Shown piece by piece: positions 54,460 through 63,366 of a stretch of DNA of 64,000 nt. The notes beneath the pieces are model-generated. The model had not been told where the DNA came from and made no database searches. It saw only the letters and a program-made list of their open reading frames with translations. Both the position numbers and the translations under genes were made by a program. Source of the DNA: Roseiarcus sp036488815 (GTDB lineage Bacteria; Pseudomonadota; Alphaproteobacteria; Rhizobiales; Beijerinckiaceae); contig DASXGX010000028.1 of the NCBI GenBank assembly GCA_036488815.1, forward strand, positions 35,411-99,410. The letters are read 5' to 3'. The stretch's first letter is position 1, and every line of letters starts with the position of its first letter.

Positions 54460-55703
54460 AGCCCCAATCCCCGCAACAGACGCGGCGCTCTGCCGCCGGC
54501 CCCCGCCGCCTCAGCCATAAAGAAAGACTTCAGCGCCGGCAGCCGATCGACCGCGCGCAGCCCGACGTCGCGCACGAAACGCAGCGGCGCGAAATCGTTG
54601 GAGAACAGCCGATTGAGCGCGTCCATGCCGAGGCTCGAAGAGACGACGTCGAACCGCCGGGCGCGCTGGTAGGCTTCGAGCGTGGCGCGATCGCCCGGAT
54701 CGAGCCCCAGGCGCATACGCTCCACGACCGCTTCCGCCAAAGCGGCGACGTCGCGCAGGCCGAGGTTGAGCCCCTGCCCGGCCAAGGGATGAACGGTATG
54801 CGCCGCATCGCCGACCAGCGCGATCCGCTCGCCGACAAACCTGCGTGCGAAGCGGAAGTTCAGCGGAAACGCCTCCACCCGCGAGGCGAGGCGAATCGCG
54901 CCGAGCCGCGGCGAGAAACGCCTTTCGAGCTCGCGCAGCAAATCGTCGGCGTCGAGCGCAAGCAAGGTCTTGGCGTCGCCGTGGCGCTCGTTCCACACGA
55001 TGCTCGATTGACGTCCCGGCAGGGGCAGGATGGCGAAGGGGCCGGCGGGCAGGAAATATTGTTCGGCCCACCCCGCGTGGTCGCGCTCATGCGCGACGGT
55101 CGCGACGATGCCGGACTGGCCCGTGTCCCATCCGGCGGTCTGGATCTCGGCGAGCGAGCGCATCTTCGAACGCCCGCCGTCCGCCGCGACAACGAGCCGG
55201 GCGCGCAAGGCGCCGCCGCTCGCCAGCTCGATCTCGGCGACGGTGCGGCCGGGGGCGAAGCCGGCGACCGCATCCGCGATCGTCTCGACCCCGAGCGCGG
55301 CGGCGGCCTTGCCGAGCGCCGCGCCGACATCGTCGTTGAACGCCATATGGGCCAGCGGTTGCCCCTCGCGCGCTTCAAAGCTCAGATGTTCGAGCCGCAG
55401 CGCATCGCTGACCGCGCCGTCGGCGATCGTCATGCGGAGGATCGGCTGCGCCAGCGGCTCCAATGTCTCCCAGGCGCCGACCCGCTCGAGAAGACGGCGC
55501 GGGCCTTCCGCCAGCGCCACCGCACGCAATCGCCCGTCGCCTCGGCCTGGACGAGGATCGACCACAGCAACCGACGCGCCACGCCCCATCGCCTGCTTGA
55601 GCGCGGCGGCGAGCGACAGCCCGGCGGGTCCGGCGCCGACCACGAGGATGTCGAAGACGCCCGCGTTCGAAGCGGCGGAACGAGATGGAAGCGTTGAATT
55701 CAT
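54456..55703 (-). CDS. FAD-dependent monooxygenase, UbiH/UbiF family
   Basis: 415-residue flavoprotein hydroxylase of the ubiquinone biosynthesis family. The FAD motif is DILVVGAGPAGLSLAAALKQ, the DG motif is LVVAADGGRSKMRS, and the second FAD block is RIALVGDAAHTVHPLAGQG followed by LNLGLRDVAALAEA. The family-typical C-terminus GLRAVDRLPALKSFFM is present. It probably hydroxylates the ubiquinone ring at one position. The ATG at 55703 lies after a poor ribosome site. It is translationally coupled to the downstream PLP enzyme. Confidence 0.93.
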   Translation of the reverse strand: MNSTLPSRSAASNAGVFDILVVGAGPAGLSLAAALKQAMGRGASVAVVDPRPGRGDGRLRAVALAEGPRRLLERVGAWETLEPLAQPILRMTIADGAVSDALRLEHLSFEAREGQPLAHMAFNDDVGAALGKAAAALGVETIADAVAGFAPGRTVAEIELASGGALRARLVVAADGGRSKMRSLAEIQTAGWDTGQSGIVATVAHERDHAGWAEQYFLPAGPFAILPLPGRQSSIVWNERHGDAKTLLALDADDLLRELERRFSPRLGAIRLASRVEAFPLNFRFARRFVGERIALVGDAAHTVHPLAGQGLNLGLRDVAALAEAVVERMRLGLDPGDRATLEAYQRARRFDVVSSSLGMDALNRLFSNDFAPLRFVRDVGLRAVDRLPALKSFFMAEAAGAGGRAPRLLRGLGL

Positions 55704-55759
55704 TCGGGCATTGTCAGGCGCCGAGCGCCGCCGCGCAAGGATGCCGCGTGTCGCTCACT

Positions 55760-56338
55760 CTATCCAGCACGCTCAAACTTGGAGGGCGTGTCCCAATGGC
55801 CTTCCACCCGGAATAGGACAGCGATACTTTCTCTAGGGGATATGAGCCTCGGATGAGGTTGGAGCACCTTCACCAGCTCGATGTAGGGTTCGCTGTCACC
55901 CTCGAAAAACATCGGCTCTTTGTCTTCGACCTGAACGAACCCAAGGATGCGGCGCCACATCCTGGCGTAAGCCGGCTTCGCGTGAGTCATGAGCTGATCG
56001 TGACCCTTCCGAGCGACGTGATTAAAGACGAACTGTGAGAAGCGTTTGAGAAGTCGAGGATCTCGATGCCCAATTCTTACGCAAGTTCGCTCCATCTTCG
56101 CAAAGTCCCGGAACCAGCGAACACGAGCGGACGCGATCGGATCATCGTGGGCGTAGCCGACAAAGTGCGTCGCCTGATAGTCGTTCCCGTCGAAGGTCTG
56201 CGTCGCGGCCACGCCCTGCTCTTCCATGAAACAGATACGGCGGACATCCAAAGCGTGTTGCCTCTGCTCGTCTTTCGTAACGACTTCAACCCGAGTGTGT
56301 CTCAGTACATCTGCGTCAATTTCAGTTCCATAATTCAT
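55760..56338 (-). CDS. GNAT-like acyltransferase in a lower-GC patch
   Basis: 192 residues. The N-terminal part (DVRRICFMEEQGVAATQTFD) and FVGYAHDDPIASARVRWFRD followed by KMERTCVRIGHRDPRLLKRF resemble GNAT or N-acyl amino acid synthase type folds, where the MERxxVxxxxR segment forms the acyl-CoA loop. HAKPAYARMWRRILGFVQVE fits the motif B region, and the C-terminal ~50 residues are extra. The canonical R/QxxGxG/A is not clean, so the call is tentative. The gene and the DNA just upstream have noticeably lower GC than neighbours, suggesting transfer. The ATG at 56338 follows TAGGACTTAAAT. Confidence 0.65.
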   Translation of the reverse strand: MNYGTEIDADVLRHTRVEVVTKDEQRQHALDVRRICFMEEQGVAATQTFDGNDYQATHFVGYAHDDPIASARVRWFRDFAKMERTCVRIGHRDPRLLKRFSQFVFNHVARKGHDQLMTHAKPAYARMWRRILGFVQVEDKEPMFFEGDSEPYIELVKVLQPHPRLISPRESIAVLFRVEGHWDTPSKFERAG

Positions 56339-56642
56339 ATTTAAGTCCTAAAGTCTTTTTGTGCGTTCAAGACATTCATAACGCATTGCAAAGTTGGCTT
56401 AGATTTTCATCACGGCTAAATTTGCATCAAGCGCGTGTGAATGTGACTCTTCCGTTACGCCGATTGGCAAATCGACGGGACAAGCCGGTCATGACCTGTC
56501 TCTTCGCGGCGTGTGACCATCAATTCGTCAAAACTCTGATTTTCGATGCCTTGGGGAAGCGAATCGCTTGCGGGAGGGCGCCGCGCGTCCCAGGGGAGAT
56601 CTTTATCGTGGCGCAATGCGCGAGAGCGACGGGGTGAGAACG
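56339..56642. other. Lower-GC intergenic region between divergent genes
   Basis: About 300 bases with an AT-rich first half (56330-56430). It should hold promoters of both divergent genes. A frame from 56359 to 56637 has no ribosome site or similarity and was not called. Confidence 0.35.
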
Positions 56643-58217
56643 ATGGTCGAATACGCCTCCCCGTCGGCGGGGCCGCCTGTCCATGCCGACGAAGAAAGCC
56701 AGGCGGAGATTTTCGCTTTCCTTGCCGATCCGCGCGCTTATGGCGCCGCCGGACCCGTCAAGCGGATCGACACCCAGAACGCCGTGGTGTTCCTCGCTGG
56801 GGACGACGCGTACAAGATCCGGCGCGCGGTCCGGCTGCCCTTCCTCGACTTCTCGACCCTGGAGAAGCGCCGCGCGGCATGCGAGGCGGAGATCGAGGTC
56901 AATCGCGACAACGCGCCGCAGATCTATCTCGACGTCGCGCCGATCACGCGCGGCGACGACGCGCTCGCGATCGGCGGCGCAGGCGTGGTCGTGGAATGGG
57001 CGACCCACATGCGGCGCTTCGACGAAAACGCGACGCTCGACAAGATCACGGAACGTGGCGAGCTGACCCCCGACATCGTGCGCAAGCTAGCGCGCGCCGT
57101 ACGCCTGTCGCACGAGCGGGCGCCGAGCCGCGACGGCGAGCGAGCAACCCAGGCGCTGGCGACCTATCTCGACCAGAACGACGCGGTCTTCACCGCGCGC
57201 AGCGACCTCTTCGCCGCGGACGCCGCCGAACGCTTGAGCCACAAATCGCGCGCGGCGCTCGATGAGCTGCGCCCGCTCCTCCTCGTGCGCGGCGAACACG
57301 CCTACGTGCGCCGATGTCACGGCGACCTGCATCTGCGCAACATCGCGTTGATCGAAACGGAGCCGGTTCTGTTCGACGCGATCGAGTTCGATCCTGACGT
57401 CGCAACCGGCGACATTCTCTACGATCTCGCCTTCGCGCTGATGGATCTTTGGGAGCGCGACCTCCATCCCGCCGCCAATCTCCTTCTCTCGAGCTATCTG
57501 ACGCTGAGCGACGAATCGCAGTTCGCCGGGCTCGCCGCGCTGCCGCTCTTCATGAGCCTTCGCGCGGCGATCCGCGCCAAGGTCGAAGCGGCGAACATCG
57601 AGCATCTCAGCGACGCAGAACAGTCGCGCGAGCGCGAGGCGGCGCAGCGCTATTTCACCTTCGCCGAGCGCTTTCTCGAGCCGTCGCCGCCGCGCCTCGT
57701 CGCCGTCGGCGGGCTCTCGGGAACCGGCAAGAGCACGCTCGCCGCCGCCCTCGCGCCCGAGATCGGCCGCGCGCCGGGCGCCGTCCTTCTGCGCAGCGAC
57801 GTCGAGCGCAAGCACCTCTTCGCAGTCGAAGAGACGACGCGGCTTCCCGAGGAAGCCTACGGCGAATGGGCCTCGCGCGAGACCTACGCCCGGCTTGCGC
57901 GCAAGGCGGCGCTCGCGTTGCAGGCCGGCCAGAGCGTCGTGATCGACGCCGTCCATGCGCAGCCGCGCGAGCGCGAAGCAGCGGCGCGCCTCGCCGAGGA
58001 ACTCGGCGTTCCCTTCACCGGTCTGTGGCTGGAAGCGCCGCTCGCTCTGCGCCTCAAGCGCGTGCGCACCAGAGCCGCCGACGCTTCGGACGCTAATGCG
58101 CGAATCGTCGCCACGCAGACAGCCGCGCCGCTCGACGAGGCAGGCTGGAGGGCGCTCGACGCCACCGGCGATCTCGCCGCGGCGATCGACAAGGCGCGGG
58201 GGCGATTGCAGCCGTAG
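56643..58217 (+). CDS. Fused aminoglycoside-phosphotransferase-like and P-loop kinase protein
   Basis: 524 residues, two kinase domains. The N-terminal ~330 residues are APH-like: ATP-binding DAYKIRRAVRLPFLDFSTLE, catalytic loop RRCHGDLHLRNIAL, and the metal motif FDAIEFDPDVATGDILYDLA. The C-terminal ~170 residues are a P-loop domain with VAVGGLSGTGKSTLAAALA and a following LRSDVERKHLF, as in gluconate- or chloramphenicol-phosphotransferase-like kinases. It is a known fusion annotated as bifunctional aminoglycoside phosphotransferase/ATP-binding protein; no drug resistance has been shown for the type. The ATG at 56643 is chosen; 56616 is possible. Confidence 0.9.
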   Translation: MVEYASPSAGPPVHADEESQAEIFAFLADPRAYGAAGPVKRIDTQNAVVFLAGDDAYKIRRAVRLPFLDFSTLEKRRAACEAEIEVNRDNAPQIYLDVAPITRGDDALAIGGAGVVVEWATHMRRFDENATLDKITERGELTPDIVRKLARAVRLSHERAPSRDGERATQALATYLDQNDAVFTARSDLFAADAAERLSHKSRAALDELRPLLLVRGEHAYVRRCHGDLHLRNIALIETEPVLFDAIEFDPDVATGDILYDLAFALMDLWERDLHPAANLLLSSYLTLSDESQFAGLAALPLFMSLRAAIRAKVEAANIEHLSDAEQSREREAAQRYFTFAERFLEPSPPRLVAVGGLSGTGKSTLAAALAPEIGRAPGAVLLRSDVERKHLFAVEETTRLPEEAYGEWASRETYARLARKAALALQAGQSVVIDAVHAQPREREAAARLAEELGVPFTGLWLEAPLALRLKRVRTRAADASDANARIVATQTAAPLDEAGWRALDATGDLAAAIDKARGRLQP

Positions 58218-58238
58218 AGCGCGCGGCAATTGGCGAAG

Positions 58239-58280
58239 CTAGACCATGCGGCGGTTCTATCGAATCGCCGCACGGTCTAG
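58239..58280. terminator. Bidirectional hairpin terminator between convergent genes
   Basis: Arms CTAGACCATGCGGCG (58239-58253) and CGCCGCACGGTCTAG (58266-58280) pair at 14 of 15 positions around a 12-base loop. It lies after the kinase-fusion stop and overlaps the last codon of the converging hydrolase gene. There is no T-run, but the long stem between two convergent stops argues for termination. Confidence 0.65.
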
Positions 58281-59092
58281 GGAGACGTCCGGTCCGCGAA
58301 GGCCGTAAAGGCAGGGGCGAAGGCGTCCGGCTGTTCGAGGAAGGGCGAATGACCACCCTCGAACATCGTGAGCTTGACGCCGGGAATGGCCTCGATGCCC
58401 GCCCGGCAGAGCGAAAGCGGCGCCGCGCAGTCTCGCCGCCCCCAGGCGACCCAGACAGGGATCCCCAGCGCCGCCGCCCTGGCGCGGATGTCGGCCTCGG
58501 GACGGGCGAAGCTCAGCCAGGCTTGGCGCGCGTGCTGCGCGGTGTCATAGGCGGCGGCGATGATCCGCGCCCGTTGGGCGCGCGCGGTGGGACTCGGCAG
58601 GACCAAGCGGTAGTAGAGCGCAAAGGCGGGGCCAAACCACCAGGCGCGTGCCTCGCCGGCCGCGAAAAAGCCCGCCATGATGCTGCAGATGCGCCGAACC
58701 GTCGCATCCACACGCACGAAACCGCCGCTGTCGCAGAGCGCCACCCCGGCCACCGGCCGCGCGGTCGCGATCAAGATCGCCGCCGCCCCGCCGATGGAAT
58801 TGCCGATCAGCAAGGGGCGCTCCAGGCCGAGTTGGTCGAGCGCTGCGGCGACGAGCTCGGCATAGCGTTCCGCGGAGGCTGGGCGGGTGTCGGGTCCGGA
58901 GCGCCCGTGACCCGGCCATTCGATCCGGATGAACTCGAAACGGTCGCCGAGGCGATCGGCGAGGGCGTCGAAATCGTGGGCGTCGTGGCAGATCGAGCTC
59001 AGGCAGACCACCGGGCGGCCCTGGCCGACGCGATCCACCGCAAGCCGGACCCCATCGACGTCGAGGCGCAGGACGGTCACCCGGGGCCTCAC
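58277..59092 (-). CDS. Alpha/beta-fold hydrolase
   Basis: 271 residues. The nucleophile elbow GNSIGGAA supplies Ser, preceded by LGLERPLLIG; the oxyanion region is VVCLSSICHD and the GHGRSGPDTRP strand is typical. The acid is probably in WGRRDCAAP and the His in EGGHSPFLEQPDAF. The GTG start at 59092 overlaps the stop of the DoxX gene. It resembles haloalkane-dehalogenase/esterase-like hydrolases; the substrate is unknown. The probable operon DoxX-hydrolase is divergent from a TetR gene. Confidence 0.9.
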   Translation of the reverse strand: MRPRVTVLRLDVDGVRLAVDRVGQGRPVVCLSSICHDAHDFDALADRLGDRFEFIRIEWPGHGRSGPDTRPASAERYAELVAAALDQLGLERPLLIGNSIGGAAAILIATARPVAGVALCDSGGFVRVDATVRRICSIMAGFFAAGEARAWWFGPAFALYYRLVLPSPTARAQRARIIAAAYDTAQHARQAWLSFARPEADIRARAAALGIPVWVAWGRRDCAAPLSLCRAGIEAIPGVKLTMFEGGHSPFLEQPDAFAPAFTAFADRTSP

Positions 59093-59445
59093 GTGCGCAC
59101 GCCAGCCGCCGCCAGGGCCGCCAGCGCGCCCGCGAGCGCCATATCCTTGAAGAACTGGGTGCGCTCTACGCGGTTGCCCAGCTGGTGATGGAACACCACC
59201 GCGGTCGCCACGCAGAACACCGAGAGCAGGCCCGCCGTGATCGGCGTGCGCCAGCCGATGAGGAGGGCCGCGCCTGCCCCCATCTCGAGCGCGATCACCG
59301 CCGGCAGCACGAGCCGCGGGACCCTGAACTGGTCCATGTGCGCCAGGAACGGCGCGGGACCGAGCAGCTTGGCGGCGCCGGCCAGGATGAACAGCGCCGC
59401 TAGCGTGGCGCGTCCGACGATCGCAATGATCAAAGTTATGGTCAT
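59089..59445 (-). CDS. DoxX family membrane protein
   Basis: 118 residues with four membrane helices (IIAIVGRATLAALFILAGAA, LVLPAVIALEMGAGAALLIG, AGLLSVFCVATAVVFHHQL and the C-terminal LAGALAALAAAG). FILAGAAKLLGPAPFLAHM and QFFKDMALAG are DoxX signatures. The ATG at 59445 has CAGGGGTGTTC upstream. It is the first gene of a two-gene operon facing two TetR operator palindromes. DoxX members have been linked to redox control, but the role here is open. Confidence 0.92.
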   Translation of the reverse strand: MTITLIIAIVGRATLAALFILAGAAKLLGPAPFLAHMDQFRVPRLVLPAVIALEMGAGAALLIGWRTPITAGLLSVFCVATAVVFHHQLGNRVERTQFFKDMALAGALAALAAAGVRT

Positions 59446-59455
59446 GAACACCCCT

Positions 59456-59489
59456 GTGATTTGCGTATCACATGTGATGCACTTATCAC
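59456..59489. promoter_or_regulatory. Double TetR-type operator in a divergent promoter
   Basis: Two perfect-arm palindromes: GTGATTTGCGTATCAC (59456-59471) and GTGATGCACTTATCAC (59474-59489), both GTGAT-N6-ATCAC, with centres 18 bases apart. They sit between the divergent DoxX-hydrolase operon (start 59445) and the TetR gene (start 59512), so a TetR dimer pair bound here would repress both. Confidence 0.8.
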
Positions 59490-59511
59490 TCTGAGTCAAG
59501 GGGGAGCCTGG

Positions 59512-60063
59512 ATGAACAGCGAGGCGGTCATGACCACGCGGGAGCGGCTGATCGCGGCCGCGGCCACGGAATTCCGGGAGGCCAGCTTCGCGGGCACCGA
59601 CAGCAACCGCATCGCGCGGCGCGCCGGTTTTGCGCCTCAGACTTTCTACCGATGGTTCAAGGACAAGACCGAGATCTTCATCGCCGTCTACCGGGCATGG
59701 GAGGAGGAGGAGTTGCGGGCGGTGAACGCCCTTCTGGTCGAGGGCGCAGACGACGAGGCGGTGGTGGAGACCGCCGTGGCGCACCATCGGTCGTGGCTGA
59801 AGTTCCGGCGCAGCCTCCGGGCGCTTTCTGTTGAGAATGCGCAGGTGCGCGCCGCGCGGGCCGAGAGCCGGCTGCGCCAGGTGGCGTGGATCGCGCAATG
59901 GTACGGGCCGAGGGCGCCGGCCGCAGACGAGATCGCCGCTCGTCTGCTACAGCTCGAGCGCCTGACCGACGCCATCGCCGAGGGCGAATTCGTCGACATG
60001 GGCATGGCGGAGGACGCCGCCCGCCGCCTCCTGGTCGAAATCCTCGCCGAGCTGAGGCGCTGA
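59512..60063 (+). CDS. TetR/AcrR family transcriptional regulator
   Basis: 183 residues. The N-terminal helix-turn-helix is RERLIAAAATEFREASFAGT then SNRIARRAGFAPQTFYRWFK followed by DKTEIFIAVYRAW, canonical for TetR. The C-terminal ligand domain is helical and unassigned. The ATG at 59512 follows AAGGGGGAGCCTGG. The two operator palindromes upstream and the divergent DoxX operon define its likely regulon. Confidence 0.94.
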   Translation: MNSEAVMTTRERLIAAAATEFREASFAGTDSNRIARRAGFAPQTFYRWFKDKTEIFIAVYRAWEEEELRAVNALLVEGADDEAVVETAVAHHRSWLKFRRSLRALSVENAQVRAARAESRLRQVAWIAQWYGPRAPAADEIAARLLQLERLTDAIAEGEFVDMGMAEDAARRLLVEILAELRR

Positions 60064-60075
60064 AGCGCTTTGCTT

Positions 60076-60201
60076 TTGGTTGACGCACACAGCGTGTCAC
60101 CCCCGGCAAAAGCGCGGCGGCCGGATAGCCGCTTCAGGCCTTCGTCCTTGACTCCTGGATGCCCGCTTTTCGCGGGCATGACAAATGGACTGCGGAGAGG
60201 C
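60076..60201 (+). repeat. Dispersed intergenic REP-like repeat, copy B
   Basis: Same orientation and layout as copy A at 40144: TTGGTTGAC, CACACAGCGTGTCACCC, CTTGACTCCTGGATGCCCGC, the CCCGCTTTTCGCGGGCATGA hairpin and GGAGAGGC. The first hairpin is degenerate here. It lies between the TetR stop and the converging methyltransferase gene. Confidence 0.85.
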
Positions 60202-60225
60202 GCTAGAGTCCACAAGGCCTAGCGC

Positions 60226-61818
60226 TTACGCGATCAGCAAGCCTATGCGCAGCAGGCTTGCGAGGCAGCGGTCCGTCGCGGGCCCGAGCCGTTCGACGAA
60301 CTTCTCGCGGCCCTCGACCTTCCCCTGCGGGCCGGTGAACTGCAGCACGCTCTGTTCGGCGAGCCCGACGGCGAACTCGACGAGTTCGTCGCGCGTCCGC
60401 GTCCCGTCGAGCAGCGGCAGCAGCAGCCGCTGCATCGGCTCCAACTGGACCGGCGCATGGCGCAGGGTGGCCGTCGCATCGCCGACCCGCGCGTCGCTTG
60501 CGGCGAGGCTCCACGCGACCGGGCGCTCAGAGAGCCCGGCGGCGCAATCCACCGCCGTCAGCGAGACGGCGCATTGGCTGGATTGCACCATGCGCAGCAG
60601 CGCGTCGGCGACGGCGGCTCGGACCTCGGGGGCGCAAGAATCGACTGGCGCGATGTCCTCGAGCTGGCTCGAGCGCGGCAAGCGCGCGATCAGCCTGCCG
60701 AGCGCCACAGCGACCTCGGCGCCGGCGACATGAACGCCTTCGTCGCCGTCGGCGACAAAGAATTGCTCGTTCCGTCCCTCGACGGGTTTTACCACGAGAT
60801 CGAGCGGGGCGATGAAATGGAAGTCGTCGATGCGTTCGCGTGGCGGCGTGCGATCGATCGCGCCGGCGCGCGCCGCATGGATGATCAGCGCCTCGCGGAA
60901 CGAGCGGCCGGAGAAGATGTCGAGATATTGCTCGCGCGCCCGATCCTCGCCGCGCGCGAGCGCCCGCACGCTCGCGGCGGCCGCCGGGGCGAGATTCTCC
61001 TCGTTGCCGGCCGCGATCAGGCTCTCGCTGAGATAGGCTAGGCGGTGGCGGTCGAGCGCGGCGTGAAAGTCGCTGAAGGTCACAGGCAAATTGGCGTCTT
61101 CGAAAATCTCATGCGCGAGATAGGCGTCGCCGCCGGCCGCCATGCGCCTCGCCTCCTCGCGCCAGAAGCGGCCGTAGGTGTATTTGTCGAGGCTCTGTTC
61201 GGCGAGCAGTTCGAACAGCGCGCGCGTCTCGGCGGCGCGCGTCTCGGGATCGTTGCGGATGCGCGCATGGAGCAGCATCGTATCGCGCGCGATCTGGAAT
61301 AGGCGCCATCCCGGCAGGACGTTGAAGCTGATCATCGCCACGCCATTCGGCGCGAGGCGCTCGCGGCAAACGCGCAGCAGGTCCTCGCGTAGCGCTTCGG
61401 GAATCCAACTGTAGACGCCGTGGCACACGATGTAGTCGAACGCGCCGTCGGCCTCGCCAACGTCGGCGAAGCTGCGCGCGCTCAGCGTGATGTTGCCAAG
61501 GCCGAGCCGATCGACGCGCGCCTGCCCCGCCGCGATCTGCGCGCCGGAGAGATCCACGCCGAGGAAGCGGGCGTCCGGCAGCGCGGCGGCGAGCGGAATG
61601 ACGTGGCCGCCCGAAGCGCAGCCGATCTCAAGCACGCGCGCCGTTCGCGCGGGCGGCGGGTCGAGCCCGAACCAGCGCGCGATGGCCGCCATGCGGCCGG
61701 GGTGCTGCCGGATCAACGGCGCCGAGACATAAGGCGTCTCGTCATAGCTCTGGCGCGTTCGCGCGATCGCCTCGCGTAGCGCTTCGGCCTCGTCGCGCGC
61801 ATTCGTGCCTGCGACCAT
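60226..61818 (-). CDS. SAM-dependent methyltransferase with regulatory domain
   Basis: 530 residues. Class I Rossmann methyltransferase at about residues 40-180: motif I VLEIGCASGGHVIPLA, acidic strand FLGVDLSGAQIAAGQ and FDYIVCHGVYSWIPE. The N-terminal SYDETPYVSAPLIRQHPGRM and the region after about 220 (FEDANLPVTFSDFHAALDRH) match the methyltransferase regulatory domain architecture. A C-terminal helical PKMT-like part ends LPLLDGTRTRDELVEFAV. The target, perhaps a protein, is unknown. The ATG at 61818 follows GGGGGAGCGTCCA. Confidence 0.9.
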   Translation of the reverse strand: MVAGTNARDEAEALREAIARTRQSYDETPYVSAPLIRQHPGRMAAIARWFGLDPPPARTARVLEIGCASGGHVIPLAAALPDARFLGVDLSGAQIAAGQARVDRLGLGNITLSARSFADVGEADGAFDYIVCHGVYSWIPEALREDLLRVCRERLAPNGVAMISFNVLPGWRLFQIARDTMLLHARIRNDPETRAAETRALFELLAEQSLDKYTYGRFWREEARRMAAGGDAYLAHEIFEDANLPVTFSDFHAALDRHRLAYLSESLIAAGNEENLAPAAAASVRALARGEDRAREQYLDIFSGRSFREALIIHAARAGAIDRTPPRERIDDFHFIAPLDLVVKPVEGRNEQFFVADGDEGVHVAGAEVAVALGRLIARLPRSSQLEDIAPVDSCAPEVRAAVADALLRMVQSSQCAVSLTAVDCAAGLSERPVAWSLAASDARVGDATATLRHAPVQLEPMQRLLLPLLDGTRTRDELVEFAVGLAEQSVLQFTGPQGKVEGREKFVERLGPATDRCLASLLRIGLLIA

Positions 61819-61999
61819 TGGACGCTCCCCCGCCTAGGATTGCGCGATGCGGCGACCATTCGCAAGTCGGCGCATTCCCGCGGACAAGCGCCTGGCGCGC
61901 GACGCCAAGCGCCGCCGGTTTGTTGGCGAGACGGGCGGTTTCTGCTATAGGCTCGCGCAACACATAAGCGCTCTTGCGGGCGCCGAATGGAGTGACTGA

Positions 62000-62641
62000 A
62001 TGACCTATTGTGACTACGCCGCGCTGGAGCGCACGCCCCTCGAGCGCGAACCGTTCAATTACATCGTCGTTCCCGATTTCCTCAACAGCGACCTCTTTTC
62101 CTCGGTTCTCGCCGACTACCCCAAGGTCCCCGGCCCGGGCTCGCATCCCCCGGCGGAACTCTCCATTCGCGGACATTTCCGCAAGCTGATCGACGAATTG
62201 CAGGGCCCTGAATTCCAGGCGGCGATCGAGCGCAAGTTCGACATCGACCTGACCGACCGCCCGACGATGTATACGGTGCGCGGCTTCGTGCGCGAGAAGG
62301 ACGGCTCGATCCACACCGATTCGACGACCAAGATCATCACCGTCCTGCTTTACATGAACGAGCGCTGGCAGGAAGACGCGGGGCGGCTGCGGCTGCTGCG
62401 CGGTCCCGACAATCTCGACGACTACGTGGCCGAGGTGCCCCCTTATGGCGGGACACTGCTGGCCTTCCGCCGGGCCGACAATTCCTGGCACGGCCACAAG
62501 CCGATCTCCGGCCAGCGGCGCGCCATCCAACTGAACTGGGTCACCTCGCAGGAAGTCGTCGACAGCGAGCAGCGACGTCATCAGTTCTCGACAAGACTGA
62601 AAAAGTTCAAGAACATGTTCATCCCGAGCTCCGCGGCGTAG
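62000..62641 (+). CDS. 2-oxoglutarate/Fe(II)-dependent oxygenase family protein
   Basis: 213 residues with the double-stranded beta-helix iron site: His105 and Asp107 in GSIHTDSTTK, the distal His in SWHGHKP (164 or 166) and the 2-oxoglutarate-binding Arg in GQRRAIQLNW. The fold resembles prolyl-hydroxylase-like 2OG enzymes, and KIITVLLYMNERWQEDAGRL is typical. The ATG at 62000 follows GAATGGAGTGACTGA. Acting alone between a methyltransferase and a secreted protein, its substrate cannot be inferred. Confidence 0.9.
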   Translation: MTYCDYAALERTPLEREPFNYIVVPDFLNSDLFSSVLADYPKVPGPGSHPPAELSIRGHFRKLIDELQGPEFQAAIERKFDIDLTDRPTMYTVRGFVREKDGSIHTDSTTKIITVLLYMNERWQEDAGRLRLLRGPDNLDDYVAEVPPYGGTLLAFRRADNSWHGHKPISGQRRAIQLNWVTSQEVVDSEQRRHQFSTRLKKFKNMFIPSSAA

Positions 62642-62736
62642 ACTCACAAACCGCCGCGGCGGCGACAATTGGGGAGGGGGCCCTTGGCGCCGCGCCGAGT
62701 CGCGACGGCCAAGGGGTAACGAGAAGGGGAGAGGCC

Positions 62737-63294
62737 ATGACGAACAAGACACTGAGGATCGCCGTTGCGGCGGTCCTGCTCGCCGGCGCGTTCGGCCTGA
62801 GCGCCACCGGCGCGGCCAACGCGCAAAGCGTCATGAAACAATGCGGCGCCGACTGGAAGGCGGCGAAGGCCGCGGGAACCACCAACGGCCAGACCTGGTC
62901 GGAATTCCTGAAGACGTGCCGGGCGCAGAAGGAAGCAGGCGCCGCCGGCTCGACCGCGCCGGCCGCAACGGCGGCTCCGGCCGCTGCCCCGGCTGCGGCG
63001 GCTGCGCCCGCCGCGGCGACGCCCGCGCCGACGCCGATGGCCGCCACGCCGCAGAAGCCGGCGCCCAAGAAGTCGACCGCGATGGCGACCGGCGCGGGCC
63101 AATTCGCGAGCGAAGCCGAGGCGAAGGGGAAGTGCCCGACCGACACCATCGTCTGGGTCAACACGAAGTCGCACAAGTACCACTACGCCGGCCATCGCAG
63201 CTACGGCGCGACCAAGCAGGGCGCCTATATGTGCGAGGCGGACGCCACCGCCGCAGGCGACGTCGCCGCCAAGGGCGAGAAGCCGAAGCCGTAA
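62737..63294 (+). CDS. Secreted Ala/Pro-rich protein, unknown function
   Basis: 185 residues: a signal peptide (RIAVAAVLLAGAFGLSATGA, cleavage near ANAQS), then a small domain VMKQCGADWKAAKAAGTTNG and TWSEFLKTCRAQKEAG (PsiF-like, two Cys). An Ala/Pro linker of about 60 residues follows. The C-terminal domain VWVNTKSHKYHYAGHRSYGA and GAYMCEADA is found in many Hyphomicrobiales secreted proteins. The ATG at 62737 follows AGAAGGGGAGAGGCC. Confidence 0.87.
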   Translation: MTNKTLRIAVAAVLLAGAFGLSATGAANAQSVMKQCGADWKAAKAAGTTNGQTWSEFLKTCRAQKEAGAAGSTAPAATAAPAAAPAAAAAPAAATPAPTPMAATPQKPAPKKSTAMATGAGQFASEAEAKGKCPTDTIVWVNTKSHKYHYAGHRSYGATKQGAYMCEADATAAGDVAAKGEKPKP

Positions 63295-63366
63295 ATCGGC
63301 GCCGACTACGCGATGCCTCAAGGCCAGCGCATGGTTCGTTTTGGTCGAAGCAATCGAGGCGGCGCC

